Positions 33,414-41,086 of a stretch of 64,000 nucleotides of DNA are shown here, piece after piece. The notes beneath the pieces are model-generated. The model searched no databases. It was not told the origin of the DNA and was given only the letters and a program-made list of their open reading frames with translations. Numbering within the stretch: the stretch's first letter is position 1; each line of letters opens with the position of its first letter. The stretch spans positions 15,002-79,001 of the forward strand of contig DOTD01000050.1 of NCBI GenBank assembly GCA_003513005.1, read 5' to 3'. This stretch comes from Desulfotomaculum sp. GTDB taxonomy: Bacteria; Bacillota; Desulfotomaculia; Desulfotomaculales; Nap2-2B. Position numbers and translations under genes: made by a program.

Positions 33414-34193
33414 ATGAGCACTGGAACTCTGGTTTTCACCAAGGAAGGCCATATAGGTATTCTTACCCTCAATAATCCCGATGCCTTGAACGCTCTGCCG
33501 CTGGAAGGATGGGAAGAGCTGCGCGAGACCTGTTTTGAGATCAAAAAGGACCCGGACGTCCGGGTGGTAGTTATCACCGGAACAGGTGACCGGGCTTTCT
33601 GTACAGGGACCGATCTCAAGAAGACAGCCAAAATGGCGGATGAAAGTTTCGTCGCCACCTACTTCGACTGGGAAACCTATCTGTCAGGTTTAAAGATGTG
33701 GAAACCTACTATAGCGGCCATCAACGGCTTTTGCATCGGCGGCGGCCTGGAAATGGCTCTGGCCTGTGATCTAAGAGTAGCTTCCTCCAAGGCTTCTTTT
33801 GCCCTTACCGAAGTTAAAGTGGCCAGCCTGCCCGGGCTTGGCGGGATGCAGCGCCTGATCAGGACTGTTCCCAAGGCTGTGGCCATGAAGATGATCCTTG
33901 GCGCAGAGCGCATCAATGCCCAGGAAGCTTACCGGATCGGCTTGATCAGCGATGTGTTTGAGCCGGAAGCCCTTATGGAAAACGCGATGAAGATTGCCGC
34001 CCAGATTGCAGCCAACGCTCCGCTGTCGGTTAAAGCAGCCAAGCAGGCATGTATTGTAGGCGCTGATCTGCCCCTTGACCAAGCAATCATGTACGACTAC
34101 ATGCTCTGGGGTATTCTGCGTGACACCGAGGACAGGCTGGAAGGCCGCAAAGCTTTTGCCGAAAAGAGACCTCCGCAGTATAAAGGCAGATAA
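33414..34193 (+). CDS. bbsH: Enoyl-CoA hydratase, BbsH-like (phenylitaconyl-CoA hydratase)
   Basis: Crotonase-fold hydratase, 259 residues, normal length. The oxyanion-hole segment GFCIGGGLEMALACDLRVAS lies near 103-122 and the catalytic Glu region LTEVKVASLPGLGGMQRLIR near 130-148. It should hydrate phenylitaconyl-CoA to the hydroxyacyl-CoA that BbsCD oxidises. Last gene of the eight-gene series and followed by a strong terminator. Start behind AAGGAGG. Confidence 0.84.
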   Translation: MSTGTLVFTKEGHIGILTLNNPDALNALPLEGWEELRETCFEIKKDPDVRVVVITGTGDRAFCTGTDLKKTAKMADESFVATYFDWETYLSGLKMWKPTIAAINGFCIGGGLEMALACDLRVASSKASFALTEVKVASLPGLGGMQRLIRTVPKAVAMKMILGAERINAQEAYRIGLISDVFEPEALMENAMKIAAQIAANAPLSVKAAKQACIVGADLPLDQAIMYDYMLWGILRDTEDRLEGRKAFAEKRPPQYKGR

Positions 34194-34212
34194 AGAAACA
34201 AACATCAAAGAG

Positions 34213-34244
34213 AAAAAAAGCGCCGTGAAAAGCGGCGCTTTTTT
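34213..34244 (+). terminator. Terminator of the bbs operon
   Basis: Stem AAAAAAAGCGCCG with CGGCGCTTTTTT and a short loop, 20 bases after the bbsH stop. Near-copies of this hairpin follow the truncated bbsE copy (35194-35224) and, more degenerate, lie at 35284-35316. Confidence 0.92.
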
Positions 34245-34253
34245 AATCGCCCA

Positions 34254-34310
34254 CAGACACAGGGGGACGGTACTCCCAGACACAGGGGGACGGTACTCCT
34301 GTGTCCCCTG
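34254..34310. repeat. Tandem GGGGACGGT-core repeat
   Basis: Two exact tandem 23-base units, CAGACACAGGGGGACGGTACTCC in length and composition (34254-34276 and 34277-34299). The second unit folds with the following bases through GACACAGG and CCTGTGTC (perfect 8-base arms). Same family as the repeats at 5292-5358 and 63885-63930. Confidence 0.85.
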
Positions 34311-34320
34311 AGTCCTTTAA

Positions 34321-34517
34321 GAAAGGTCAACTGCCTACGTGCTCATGTTCGCCTCTTATACTTGTACGAACTCGTTCACCCTCGGGCTCGGTCAAAACTC
34401 GGCGCTTACGCGCCTCAAACACTTCCCTCGCTTAACCTCGGGTTCACTCGTCTTCGAATAAAGGCTCAAAATCGCAATTGAGGCATTGACTTCCCTTATT
34501 TGATCCGGCGAAGGCAC
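34321..34517 (-). repeat. Dispersed intergenic repeat, full-length body, inverted (copy 3)
   Basis: Inverted copy of the body at 21875-22051. Its ends are GAAAGGTCAA (34321-34330) and TTGACTTCCC (34486-34495). The flanking minus-strand TTCGCCGGAT before the body matches TTCGCCAGGT in copy 1, so part of the head boundary is also shared. It fills much of the 650-base gap between bbsH and the bbsE remnant; the remaining 34520-34765 shows no gene that I can support. Confidence 0.85.
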
Positions 34518-34768
34518 GATTGTGGCAATAATCTAAGGCTTGCCAGGATTAAATAATGCCAAACCTTACTTTTTTGTTGTTAAAAATACAAAATTATTGT
34601 AGCTGTTTTGACTTAACCGGTCAGTCAAATTATTTATGATAAAGATTAAGGACCCGGATTACCACAATAATTACGGAGCCGGGCAAAAATGATAAGGGAT
34701 TGCTGAAGGTGGCGGCAGCCCATCCTCTGCTGGACCCGGCCGTTAACCGCATAGTCCATTACGGGTAT

Positions 34769-34804
34769 AGAGAAGGGGTTGCCGAAATAGCAGACCCCTT
34801 TTCT
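34769..34804 (+). repeat. Duplicated copy of the bbsD-bbsE hairpin
   Basis: AGAGAAGGGGT (34769-34779) and ACCCCTTTTCT (34794-34804), pairing with one G-T wobble. The sequence around it (GGGGTTGCC...ATAGC.GACCCCTTTTCTG) is nearly the same as at 29586-29623, so it marks the left end of the duplicated segment that carries the bbsE remnant. Confidence 0.8.
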
Positions 34805-34846
34805 GTATGCTGTAAAAAATAAAAAAATCAGAGGGAAGGTGAAAAG

Positions 34847-35191
34847 ATGGGTTCACTTGCAGACATCAGGGTACTTGAGTTTGCCAGCCAGTATGGCGCA
34901 TACGCAGGTAAGATGTTTGCCGATCTGAGCGCTGACGTAATCCACATCGAACCCCCGGAAGGGGATCCGACAAGGTTTGTTTGGCCTTTTTACAAGGACA
35001 AGCCCGATCGGGAAGGAAGTTTGAAGTATCTTTACCACAATACCAGCAAACGCGGCCTGGTGCTTGATATAACCAGGTCGGAAGGGCAAGAAGTGTTTTT
35101 AAAGCTGGTCAAAACCTCAGATATTGTCATTGAAAGTTTTAACCCCGGGTTTATGGAATCTTTAGGTTTGGGTTATTATATTGTACTTTAA
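34847..35191 (+). pseudogene. Truncated second copy of the bbsE-like CoA-transferase
   Basis: The first 110 or so of its 114 codons match the start of the bbsE-like gene at 29668 almost residue for residue (for example DVIHIEPPEGDPTRFVWPFY in both), then the frame ends at GLGYYIVL and TAA. It keeps a ribosome site (GAGGGAAGGTG). About 290 residues including the catalytic domain are missing, so it cannot be a CoA-transferase. The scattered differences, some amino-acid changing, suggest it is an older decayed duplicate. Confidence 0.88.
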
Positions 35192-35193
35192 GT

Positions 35194-35224
35194 AAAAAAG
35201 CGTCGTTAAAAGCGGTGCTTTTTT
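35194..35224 (+). terminator. Terminator after the bbsE remnant (copy of the bbs operon terminator)
   Basis: AAAAAAGCGTCG - TTAAAAG - CGGTGCTTTTTT, differing from the bbsH terminator at only a few bases, some compensated by wobble pairs. A third, more degenerate relative (AAAAGCGCCGGC ... AGCGGCATCTTTTT) is at 35284-35316. Between here and 35475 no gene is seen. Confidence 0.8.
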
Positions 35225-35475
35225 ATTCCCTTAAAACTGCAGACAGCTCCGTCCCTGTGTTACCTTACCCTTCTTGATATAGAAAAGCGCCGGCTTTTAA
35301 TAGCGGCATCTTTTTGTTTAACCCTCCTGTGAACAAGTTAATGTCCTTTTATCATAGTTTACCGCCAGCCGGTCCGATATCTTTTTCTAATTTTTTTTAG
35401 CAAAGTTTTCTTTACCGCACATTTATTTCTGTAACTCATATATATATTAATAGATTATTTTTGAAAGGGGGAAGT

Positions 35476-37023
35476 ATGCATATGGCGCAAAATGCACAGA
35501 CCACAGAAAAGCTGCGCGTTCACCAGGTAGTCAGCGAAGAAACGCAGCAGGTTGTGGTTCGTGGCAAAGTAACCGTACCTGAAGCAAAGCCGGATGTGGA
35601 CAAAATTCTTTCTACGGATAAAACGGTAAATATCGAAAAAACAGAAGTAGTGCCTGACAAAGTTATAGTTGAAGGAAATATAATCTTACAGGTAGTTTAT
35701 ATTACCTTTGAGCCAGCACATTCCGTTCATCATATGCACGCAAAGATACCGTTTACAGCCTTTGTTGACGTGCCCGACGCGGAGCCGGGGATGGAAGTGA
35801 TGGTAAGGGCTAAAATTGAGGATGTAAACATTGCTCCCAGCCGTGATGATGTCCGGGTATTTGATGTGGCCGCTGTACTTTCAGTGTTTGCCAAAGTTAC
35901 CGAAGTTCAGGATGTTGATATTTTGACCGAGTGTCCTGCCGGAGCTACCTGCAAATCTGAGACCATTAAGATTGACCACGTTGTTGCCAGTAAGACCAAG
36001 CAAGTGGTAGCCAGTGATGTGTTCCATGTTCCGGAGGAAAAACCTTCGGCTGAGAAAATTCTTGACACTATGACCACTGCAGAAGTTACCAACATACGGG
36101 TACTGAAGAACAAGATAATTGTAGACGGTAATGTAAAAATCAACATCATATACGTTGCCATGGAGCCTGAACAATCGGTACATGAAATGCACAGGACCTT
36201 CTCGTTTAATGATTTTATTGAAGTGCCCGGTGTTCGCTCAGACTCGGATGTAAGAGTTGATGTGTTAGTGGAAAGCGCAGATGTTGACCAGCACACTCCC
36301 GACCGTTTGTCGGCAGACGTAGTTTTAATGCTCACAGCAAGGGCTTTTGAGACAAAACGAGTTAAAGTGATTACTGAGATATCCGGAGCACATGCCAAAA
36401 TGGCAAGGCTGAAAATCGATCATGTCGTCGGCGAGGACAGCACCCAGGTTGTATTGCGGGATACCTTTTCAACTCCTGAACCCGAACCGGTTATCGAAAA
36501 AGTTTTAAAAACCTCGGTTGATAAAGCGGAAGTGAGAGAAACAAGAATACTCAAGGATAAAGTCATCATCCGGGGCGATGTGTTTGTTGAAGTAACTTAT
36601 GTTGCCGGCCTTCCGGAACAACCTGTACACGTTATACGCCGGAAAATCCCCTTCCATACCTTTGTTGAGATACCGGGAGTGGAAGAGGGTATGGACATCG
36701 ATGTTACCGTGACCAGCGAGTATGCTACTGCCGGTTATGAACTCTGTCATATTACTATTGAACTGGTCATTAAAGTGACTGCCAAGGCCATTGAAACTAT
36801 GCAGAAGGATGTTGTAGTCGAAACTGAAGTCCCGGCGCCGGTTTGCCCACCGGGAGAAATAATCGACTATACCATCAAATCGGGAGATACATTCTATTCG
36901 ATAGCTCAAAAGTATGGGACGACGGTAAATGCGATCATACAGGCCAATCCGGGGGTCAACCCCGAGAATTTAAAGGTGGGGCAGGTTATTAAAGTGCCTT
37001 GTACCCCCCCGGCAAAAGGATAA
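35476..37023 (+). CDS. SPOCS (DUF3794) triple-repeat protein with C-terminal LysM, SipL-like
   Basis: Spore-envelope protein of about 515 residues with three SPOCS/DUF3794 repeats. Their shared motif is P-E-x-x-P-x-x-x-K-I-L: VPEAKPDVDKILS, VPEEKPSAEKILD and TPEPEPVIEKVLK, each preceded by H-x-V-V...QVV. A LysM domain ends the protein (YTIKSGDTFYSIAQKYGTT, near residue 465). This is the layout of clostridial SipL, which links SpoIVA to the forespore surface. The start is ATG 35476, seven bases after AAAGGGGG, rather than the TTG at 35461 that overlaps that site. Confidence 0.85.
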   Translation: MHMAQNAQTTEKLRVHQVVSEETQQVVVRGKVTVPEAKPDVDKILSTDKTVNIEKTEVVPDKVIVEGNIILQVVYITFEPAHSVHHMHAKIPFTAFVDVPDAEPGMEVMVRAKIEDVNIAPSRDDVRVFDVAAVLSVFAKVTEVQDVDILTECPAGATCKSETIKIDHVVASKTKQVVASDVFHVPEEKPSAEKILDTMTTAEVTNIRVLKNKIIVDGNVKINIIYVAMEPEQSVHEMHRTFSFNDFIEVPGVRSDSDVRVDVLVESADVDQHTPDRLSADVVLMLTARAFETKRVKVITEISGAHAKMARLKIDHVVGEDSTQVVLRDTFSTPEPEPVIEKVLKTSVDKAEVRETRILKDKVIIRGDVFVEVTYVAGLPEQPVHVIRRKIPFHTFVEIPGVEEGMDIDVTVTSEYATAGYELCHITIELVIKVTAKAIETMQKDVVVETEVPAPVCPPGEIIDYTIKSGDTFYSIAQKYGTTVNAIIQANPGVNPENLKVGQVIKVPCTPPAKG

Positions 37024-37053
37024 AAAATAAATTGTATAAGGAGGTTTTAGTGT

Positions 37054-38112
37054 ATGCCTATGCAGTACGAGTATACAGAACCGGAACAGGTAACCTGTAT
37101 GAAGGTTGTTACTCCGGTAGTACTGGCTGATGAAGAAGCGCAGGTACTTATTGACAAAGCAGTTCATCTGCCCGAACTCTGCAAGAAAGTCGATCACATT
37201 GACGCCTGGGTTATGAATCTGCAGACGGATCCAGTCTTTATTCATGAGCATCTAGGAAACTGGAATATGGTAATCCCGAAAGAGTGGCACGGCCATTTCA
37301 GTCATTGTGTCGGCGGTATAGCGGTTGTAAAGAAAGTTATTGTCAGCGGTGTTCTTCATAAGCAAATTTACTATGTTAACAAAGACGACGTTGTCAAACA
37401 TCTCCAAGAGGAAATCCATTTTTCTAAAATGGTGGAATTAAGACGTCCTCAACCCGTTCTTGACGAGGACGAAGTAGAAATTAAATTTTTCAAGCCGCGG
37501 ATTGATGTAGAATGGGATCTGATCAGGGGCGGCAGGTTACAGCAGACCGGGGTAGTTATAATCAGACTAAAAATTGTTGAAAATCGCCAAATTTATGTCC
37601 AAACCTGTCCCAATCCTGAAGAAGGTCCGGAAGGAAACTTGCTGGAAGATCCCGGCCTGGAGCAATGGGCTGGAAACGTTCCCATCTTCTGGGGAGCGTC
37701 AAATGTCGGTCGGACTACCATAGCTCATACGGGTAGTTACGCCGCCGAGCTAGGTATGGTTCCGAGTCAGCAGGCCGCTTTGTTCCAGTCAGTAAGAATT
37801 CCGATTCGCGCAGGAATGGTTCATAAGCTGTCTTTCTGGGCAAGAGAGGATAAGTTCGGCAATAGCGACTATACGCTAACTGCTCAGGTGCGTTTCTTTA
37901 ACAGAGTCGGGCTGCCGGTCGGCGGGGCCAGCAATAATTATCCGTGCTCGGCTATCTCGGATACTGCCTATCAGCAATTTATGATTAACATTCCCGAAGC
38001 GCCGGGTAATGCTACCACGGCAGTTGTCGAATTTCTCTTTCAGCCCAATACCGGGAATGCCAGTACTGTTAAGATCGACGATGTCGATTTGGCGGCTGTT
38101 CGTTTTAAATAA
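37054..38112 (+). CDS. SPOCS (DUF3794) protein with C-terminal carbohydrate-binding-like domain
   Basis: A 352-residue protein. Its N-terminal half is a single DUF3794-like domain (CKKVDHIDAWVMNLQ, then KKVIVSGVLHKQIYYVNKDD). The C-terminal half, from NLLEDPGLEQWAGNVPIFWG near residue 200, has the beta-sandwich pattern of NTTRR-F1/CBM-like modules (HTGSYAAELGM, WAREDKFGNSDYTL, VKIDDVDLAAV). It follows the SipL-like gene by 30 bases, so it is likely a spore coat or exosporium component made in the mother cell (inference). Confidence 0.78.
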   Translation: MPMQYEYTEPEQVTCMKVVTPVVLADEEAQVLIDKAVHLPELCKKVDHIDAWVMNLQTDPVFIHEHLGNWNMVIPKEWHGHFSHCVGGIAVVKKVIVSGVLHKQIYYVNKDDVVKHLQEEIHFSKMVELRRPQPVLDEDEVEIKFFKPRIDVEWDLIRGGRLQQTGVVIIRLKIVENRQIYVQTCPNPEEGPEGNLLEDPGLEQWAGNVPIFWGASNVGRTTIAHTGSYAAELGMVPSQQAALFQSVRIPIRAGMVHKLSFWAREDKFGNSDYTLTAQVRFFNRVGLPVGGASNNYPCSAISDTAYQQFMINIPEAPGNATTAVVEFLFQPNTGNASTVKIDDVDLAAVRFK

Positions 38113-38143
38113 CAAGACAAATTGCTTTCAACGGGAATAATGG

Positions 38144-38175
38144 GAGAAGCTGTTTAGGCAGCTTTTCTTTTTTTT
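38144..38175 (+). terminator. Terminator of the SPOCS gene pair
   Basis: GAGAAGCTG (38144-38152), loop TTTAGG, CAGCTTTTC (38159-38167), then eight T. Confidence 0.88.
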
Positions 38176-38238
38176 GGAGGAGATTTTTAAATATTCCAGC
38201 GCTGTCTGCAATACATTTGTAAGTAGAGGTGACTAGAT

Positions 38239-38433
38239 ATGGATCAAGGGCAGGGAACTTACGGGCTGGAAAGCACCCTGTTTTCTATTTTGGAAAGAAG
38301 CGGTGGTTCAGGTGTAGATCAGAATAACCTGCTTATTCTGATGAGCCTTTTAAACCTCATGGGGATAGTTAATATTCTGGGGCAAAAGAAGCCGGGCAAA
38401 CCCGAAACAAAGACTGAACCGCAGGGAGGATAA
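38239..38433 (+). CDS. Small hydrophobic-core protein (paralogue of the gene at 39178)
   Basis: A 64-residue protein of unknown function. Its central segment NLLILMSLLNLMGIVNILGQ corresponds to MLMLSLLNLLGIVSLLN in the 173-residue protein at 39178, and the segment before it (LES.LFSILE / LEHALYKILE) also matches. The C-terminus is charged and Pro/Lys-rich. Start behind GAGGTGA. Its place next to the SPOCS genes suggests a spore role (inference only). Confidence 0.72.
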   Translation: MDQGQGTYGLESTLFSILERSGGSGVDQNNLLILMSLLNLMGIVNILGQKKPGKPETKTEPQGG

Positions 38434-38454
38434 GGCTTCGATTAAAAATGGAAT

Positions 38455-38519
38455 GATTTAGCCAGGCGGCGTCATTAAAAGCACCGGCAGGCATAAATAG
38501 ACGCCGCCTGATAAATCTG
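38455..38519. terminator. Bidirectional hairpin between convergent small genes
   Basis: CAGGCGGCGTC (38463-38473) and GACGCCGCCTG (38500-38510) are perfect 11-base arms, extended outward through GATTTA/TAAATC with two mismatches. The loop is 26 bases. There is no clear T tract, but its location between the ends of two convergent genes fits a terminator. Confidence 0.6.
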
Positions 38520-38540
38520 GAGCCGGTTCATTTCTTTCAG

Positions 38541-38774
38541 TTAAGCTTCCGGAGTTTGCTGATCATTTTGCTGATCACCATTGGAACCAGGAAAAGCTTT
38601 GGTCATACTGGTTTGAAAGTTTTCCAGCCCCGAGCGGAATGTTTGAATGGTAGAAAACACGGCATCAATTAAAGAGACCAGGTAACCGAGCTTTTCTTCG
38701 GTATCCGGTTTTATGCACATCATGAGCAGTACAGGAGCAAGGAGCAAATTATTAATTTCACTTTGATTATCCAA
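38541..38774 (-). CDS. Small helix-rich protein (paralogue of the gene at 38813)
   Basis: A 77-residue protein: an N-terminal hydrophobic helix (NNLLLAPVLLMMCIKP), then an amphipathic helix (YLVSLIDAVFSTIQTFRSGL) and a Gln/Asp-rich tail. It parallels the upstream 65-residue protein (LFLILILLILSSMPETE, then FLKSVLETAQFSARTFQTGM). TTG start behind GGAGG. No known family recognised. It follows its paralogue on the same strand after 38 bases. Confidence 0.68.
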   Translation of the reverse strand: MDNQSEINNLLLAPVLLMMCIKPDTEEKLGYLVSLIDAVFSTIQTFRSGLENFQTSMTKAFPGSNGDQQNDQQTPEA

Positions 38775-38812
38775 AATAAATATACCTCCATTTCGATAAT
38801 TTCCCCGCTATC

Positions 38813-39010
38813 TCATTTGGCTGCAAGCTGGGTTAAACTGTATAGGCCTCCCATGCCGGTTTGAAAAGTGCGTGCTGAGAACTGCGCAGTTTCTAATACA
38901 GATTTAAGGAAAATCAAATGAGTTTCAGTTTCAGGCATAGATGACAGGATTAACAGAATCAAAATTAAAAACAATGTGTATGGGTTGTCTGGTTGTAAGA
39001 TCTGGGGCAA
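38813..39010 (-). CDS. Small helix-rich protein, first of a paralogous pair
   Basis: A 65-residue protein with one strongly hydrophobic helix near the N-terminus (YTLFLILILLILSS) followed by a second amphipathic helix ending in AAK. TTG start with AGGAGG nine bases upstream. Divergent from the gene at 39178 across a 167-base region which must hold both promoters. Function unknown; the pattern hydrophobic helix - M.E/D-T-E - amphipathic helix is shared with the next gene. Confidence 0.68.
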   Translation of the reverse strand: MPQILQPDNPYTLFLILILLILSSMPETETHLIFLKSVLETAQFSARTFQTGMGGLYSLTQLAAK

Positions 39011-39177
39011 TCTAAATTCCTCCTTTCTGCAAAATTTAATGAAAGATAAATCTATTTACCTAAAAGTTCCTTTAGTATACTACGTACCGGTTGCGTATCC
39101 TGTGACATTTTTATATAAAGGAAAAAGTCAAAACTTTTGGAAGCCCTTTTGAATATAATGGTCAGGGAGGTATCGGA

Positions 39178-39699
39178 ATGTCAGAAGGAAATATAAACAA
39201 CCATAACCTTGAACATGCGCTTTATAAAATACTTGAATTGCAGTCGAAACCGGATACCGGTAATCCGGTTGATACGATGCTGATGCTGAGCCTTTTAAAC
39301 CTGCTTGGTATAGTCAGTTTACTGAATAAACAATCATCTCAGGCTGCTTCAAATCAGTTGGCTGGGATTAATCCTTTGGTTGGCATGCTCGGCAGTATGC
39401 TCGGGGGTGTGCAGCAGAAAACTGGCGAGGAGAATACTGGAAGCGCTCAAGGCGGGCTTCCGTTTAATCCTGCGGCATTACTGAACATGGTTACTCCACA
39501 GTCAGGCAATCAGATGGACCCCGCACTGCTGCTAAAGCTTCTGAGGGGCTTATTAAAAAGTGCTCCCCAGACCGAGGATCAAAAATCAAAGCCCGGGGAG
39601 TCAAAAGCAGTTGTTGAGAGCCAGCAGGCCGGTAAAACAACTGAAGTAAAAAGGAGAAACACAATTCCTTCATGGGATTCACGGTTTGGTGCGGGATAA
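39178..39699 (+). CDS. Uncharacterised protein with hydrophobic repeat core
   Basis: A 173-residue protein. The first 55 residues are homologous to the 64-residue protein at 38239. The remainder alternates Asn/Gln/Gly-rich stretches with short hydrophobic helices (INPLVGMLGSMLGG, FNPAALLNMVTPQ, MDPALLLKLLRGLLK) and ends in a basic tail. Start behind AGGGAGG. It recalls spore-associated or coat-like low-complexity proteins of Peptococcaceae, but no named family is recognised. Confidence 0.72.
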   Translation: MSEGNINNHNLEHALYKILELQSKPDTGNPVDTMLMLSLLNLLGIVSLLNKQSSQAASNQLAGINPLVGMLGSMLGGVQQKTGEENTGSAQGGLPFNPAALLNMVTPQSGNQMDPALLLKLLRGLLKSAPQTEDQKSKPGESKAVVESQQAGKTTEVKRRNTIPSWDSRFGAG

Positions 39700-39708
39700 A
39701 GCACATCT

Positions 39709-39790
39709 ATATAGACACCAAGCCTTTAAAGCGGTAACATCAGCAAGTAAAGATTCATCAACAAGAGAGGCCAATGCCTTAATTAAGTAT
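39709..39790 (+). repeat. Dispersed intergenic repeat, degenerate head plus left terminal repeat (copy 4)
   Basis: ATAGACACCAAGCCTTTAAA followed by GCGGTAACATCAG parallels the head at 43872 (ATAGACACTCATGCCGCTAA). It continues with TTCATCAACAAG and the terminal repeat GAGAGGCCAA (39765-39774) and TGCCTTAATT, then stops. A shortened copy of the family at 5183, 21846 and 34321. Confidence 0.6.
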
Positions 39791-39867
39791 GCGGCTGGTA
39801 CATGATCAACCGCATATATTTTTAGGTGCGGGAAAAGATATTTGAAGATTTAAAAAGGAGCGTTTTT

Positions 39868-40311
39868 GTGACTGAGAAATTGCTTGCTTTAATAATAGCC
39901 GCAGTTGCAGGTATGCTGATGGCTTTCCAGGGGTCTTTAAACGCTGCTCTAAGCAAAGTAATCGGGCTGCTGGAAACAACATTTTTCGTGCATCTGGTAG
40001 GATTGGGCACTATCGGAATAGTACTGTTCTCTTTGAGCACAAAAATTTCTACAGCCCAGTTAATCCGTTCACCCTGGTATACATACCTGGGGGGCGTGCT
40101 GGGTGTCTTAATTATTTATGCTGTTGCCCGGAGCATTCCCAAGGTAGGAGTCGCCCCGGCCACGACAGCTATCATCCTTGGACAAGTCCTTACGGCGAGC
40201 TTTATAGATCACCTGGGTCTTCTTGGTATGGAACGCCTTCCTTTTAACTGGTACAGAGTTGCAGGAACTTTATTATTAGCCGGCGGGGCATGGCTGCTGT
40301 TAAAAAAATAG
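39868..40311 (+). CDS. DMT-superfamily (YdcZ/DUF606-like) small membrane transporter
   Basis: A 147-residue protein with about five hydrophobic helices. The start LLALIIAAVAGMLMAFQGSL and the later WYTYLGGVLGVLIIYAV and VAPATTAIILGQVLTASFID match the DUF606/YdcZ group of drug/metabolite transporter relatives. The start is placed at GTG 39868, with AAGGAG seven bases upstream, rather than GTG 39826, which would add a charged stretch overlapping that site. Its end overlaps the convergent ZIP gene by 12 bases. Substrate unknown. Confidence 0.82.
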   Translation: MTEKLLALIIAAVAGMLMAFQGSLNAALSKVIGLLETTFFVHLVGLGTIGIVLFSLSTKISTAQLIRSPWYTYLGGVLGVLIIYAVARSIPKVGVAPATTAIILGQVLTASFIDHLGLLGMERLPFNWYRVAGTLLLAGGAWLLLKK

Positions 40312-41019
40312 GTTAAAAAAGATAACCAGAATTATGCCCAGAAGGATACCCAGGCAGGATGCCGGCCACCTTCCCCTAAAAGCCTCGGGCAGTAATTTTA
40401 AAATAACAATGTAAAGCATTGAACCGGCGGCAAATGCTAAAAGCAGGGAAATAAAAGCGGGTGAAGCCTTGATGAGAATCATTCCCAGAGCCGAACCAAG
40501 CGGTGTAACCAGGCTGATTAAAAAATTAATTGCCATGATCCTGAATGCCCCCATGCCGCCTACTCGCAGAGGCGCGCTCATGGCCATGCCTTCCGGTATG
40601 TTGTGGAGCCCTATTGTCAGGGTAAGCAGAGTACCCAGCGATATTGGTTCGGCTGCGCCTGCAGCGATGGCAAATCCCTCAGGAAGATCATGGAGCGCAA
40701 TTCCAAGGGCAATGAAGTAACCAAGAAGTGTGTATCTGTGTCCTGAACTGCCTGCCAGCAGTGAGCGGTTTAATAAAAAATCAAGCGAGCCCATAACGAT
40801 CAGGCTTAAAACGCATCCTTTCAAGCACAGGCTCAACTCGGACTGATAAAGCGCCGCAGGAATAAGATCCAAAAAGGTTAACGCCAGCATGGCTCCGGAA
40901 GCGAATCCCAGCATCAATGAAAGCTGCCAATATTTTATACGGTGAAAAGAAAGAATAATAAGCGCTCCCAAACATGTACCCAACCCCGCGATCAAACCCA
41001 TGAATAATACTTTACCCAC
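40300..41019 (-). CDS. ZIP family metal transporter
   Basis: Divalent-metal (zinc/iron/manganese) uptake transporter of the ZIP family, 239 residues with about eight helices. The metal-path motifs ALHDLPEGFAIAAG (helix IV) and GLHNIPEGMAMSAPL (helix V) are intact; a typical bacterial ZIP (ZupT-like) length. The ORF begins with ATG at 41019. It converges on the DMT gene. Confidence 0.92.
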   Translation of the reverse strand: MGKVLFMGLIAGLGTCLGALIILSFHRIKYWQLSLMLGFASGAMLALTFLDLIPAALYQSELSLCLKGCVLSLIVMGSLDFLLNRSLLAGSSGHRYTLLGYFIALGIALHDLPEGFAIAAGAAEPISLGTLLTLTIGLHNIPEGMAMSAPLRVGGMGAFRIMAINFLISLVTPLGSALGMILIKASPAFISLLLAFAAGSMLYIVILKLLPEAFRGRWPASCLGILLGIILVIFFNLFF

Positions 41020-41086
41020 CCGTTGTTCACCTTCCTAAGGAGTTATATATTAGAAACAACAGGCGGGTAGCACATTTTTTTAAGAA

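Noticed and set aside
26363..34193. Ordinary fatty-acid beta-oxidation operon
   Set aside because: A Zn-OB-thiolase pair, two adjacent SDRs and two family III CoA-transferases in this order do not fit straight-chain beta-oxidation, which would use a 3-hydroxyacyl-CoA dehydrogenase of the HAD family and a standard thiolase.
34847..35191. Independent small CoA-transferase-like gene
   Set aside because: It matches only the first quarter of the neighbouring bbsE-like gene, carries the same upstream hairpin and lacks every catalytic element.
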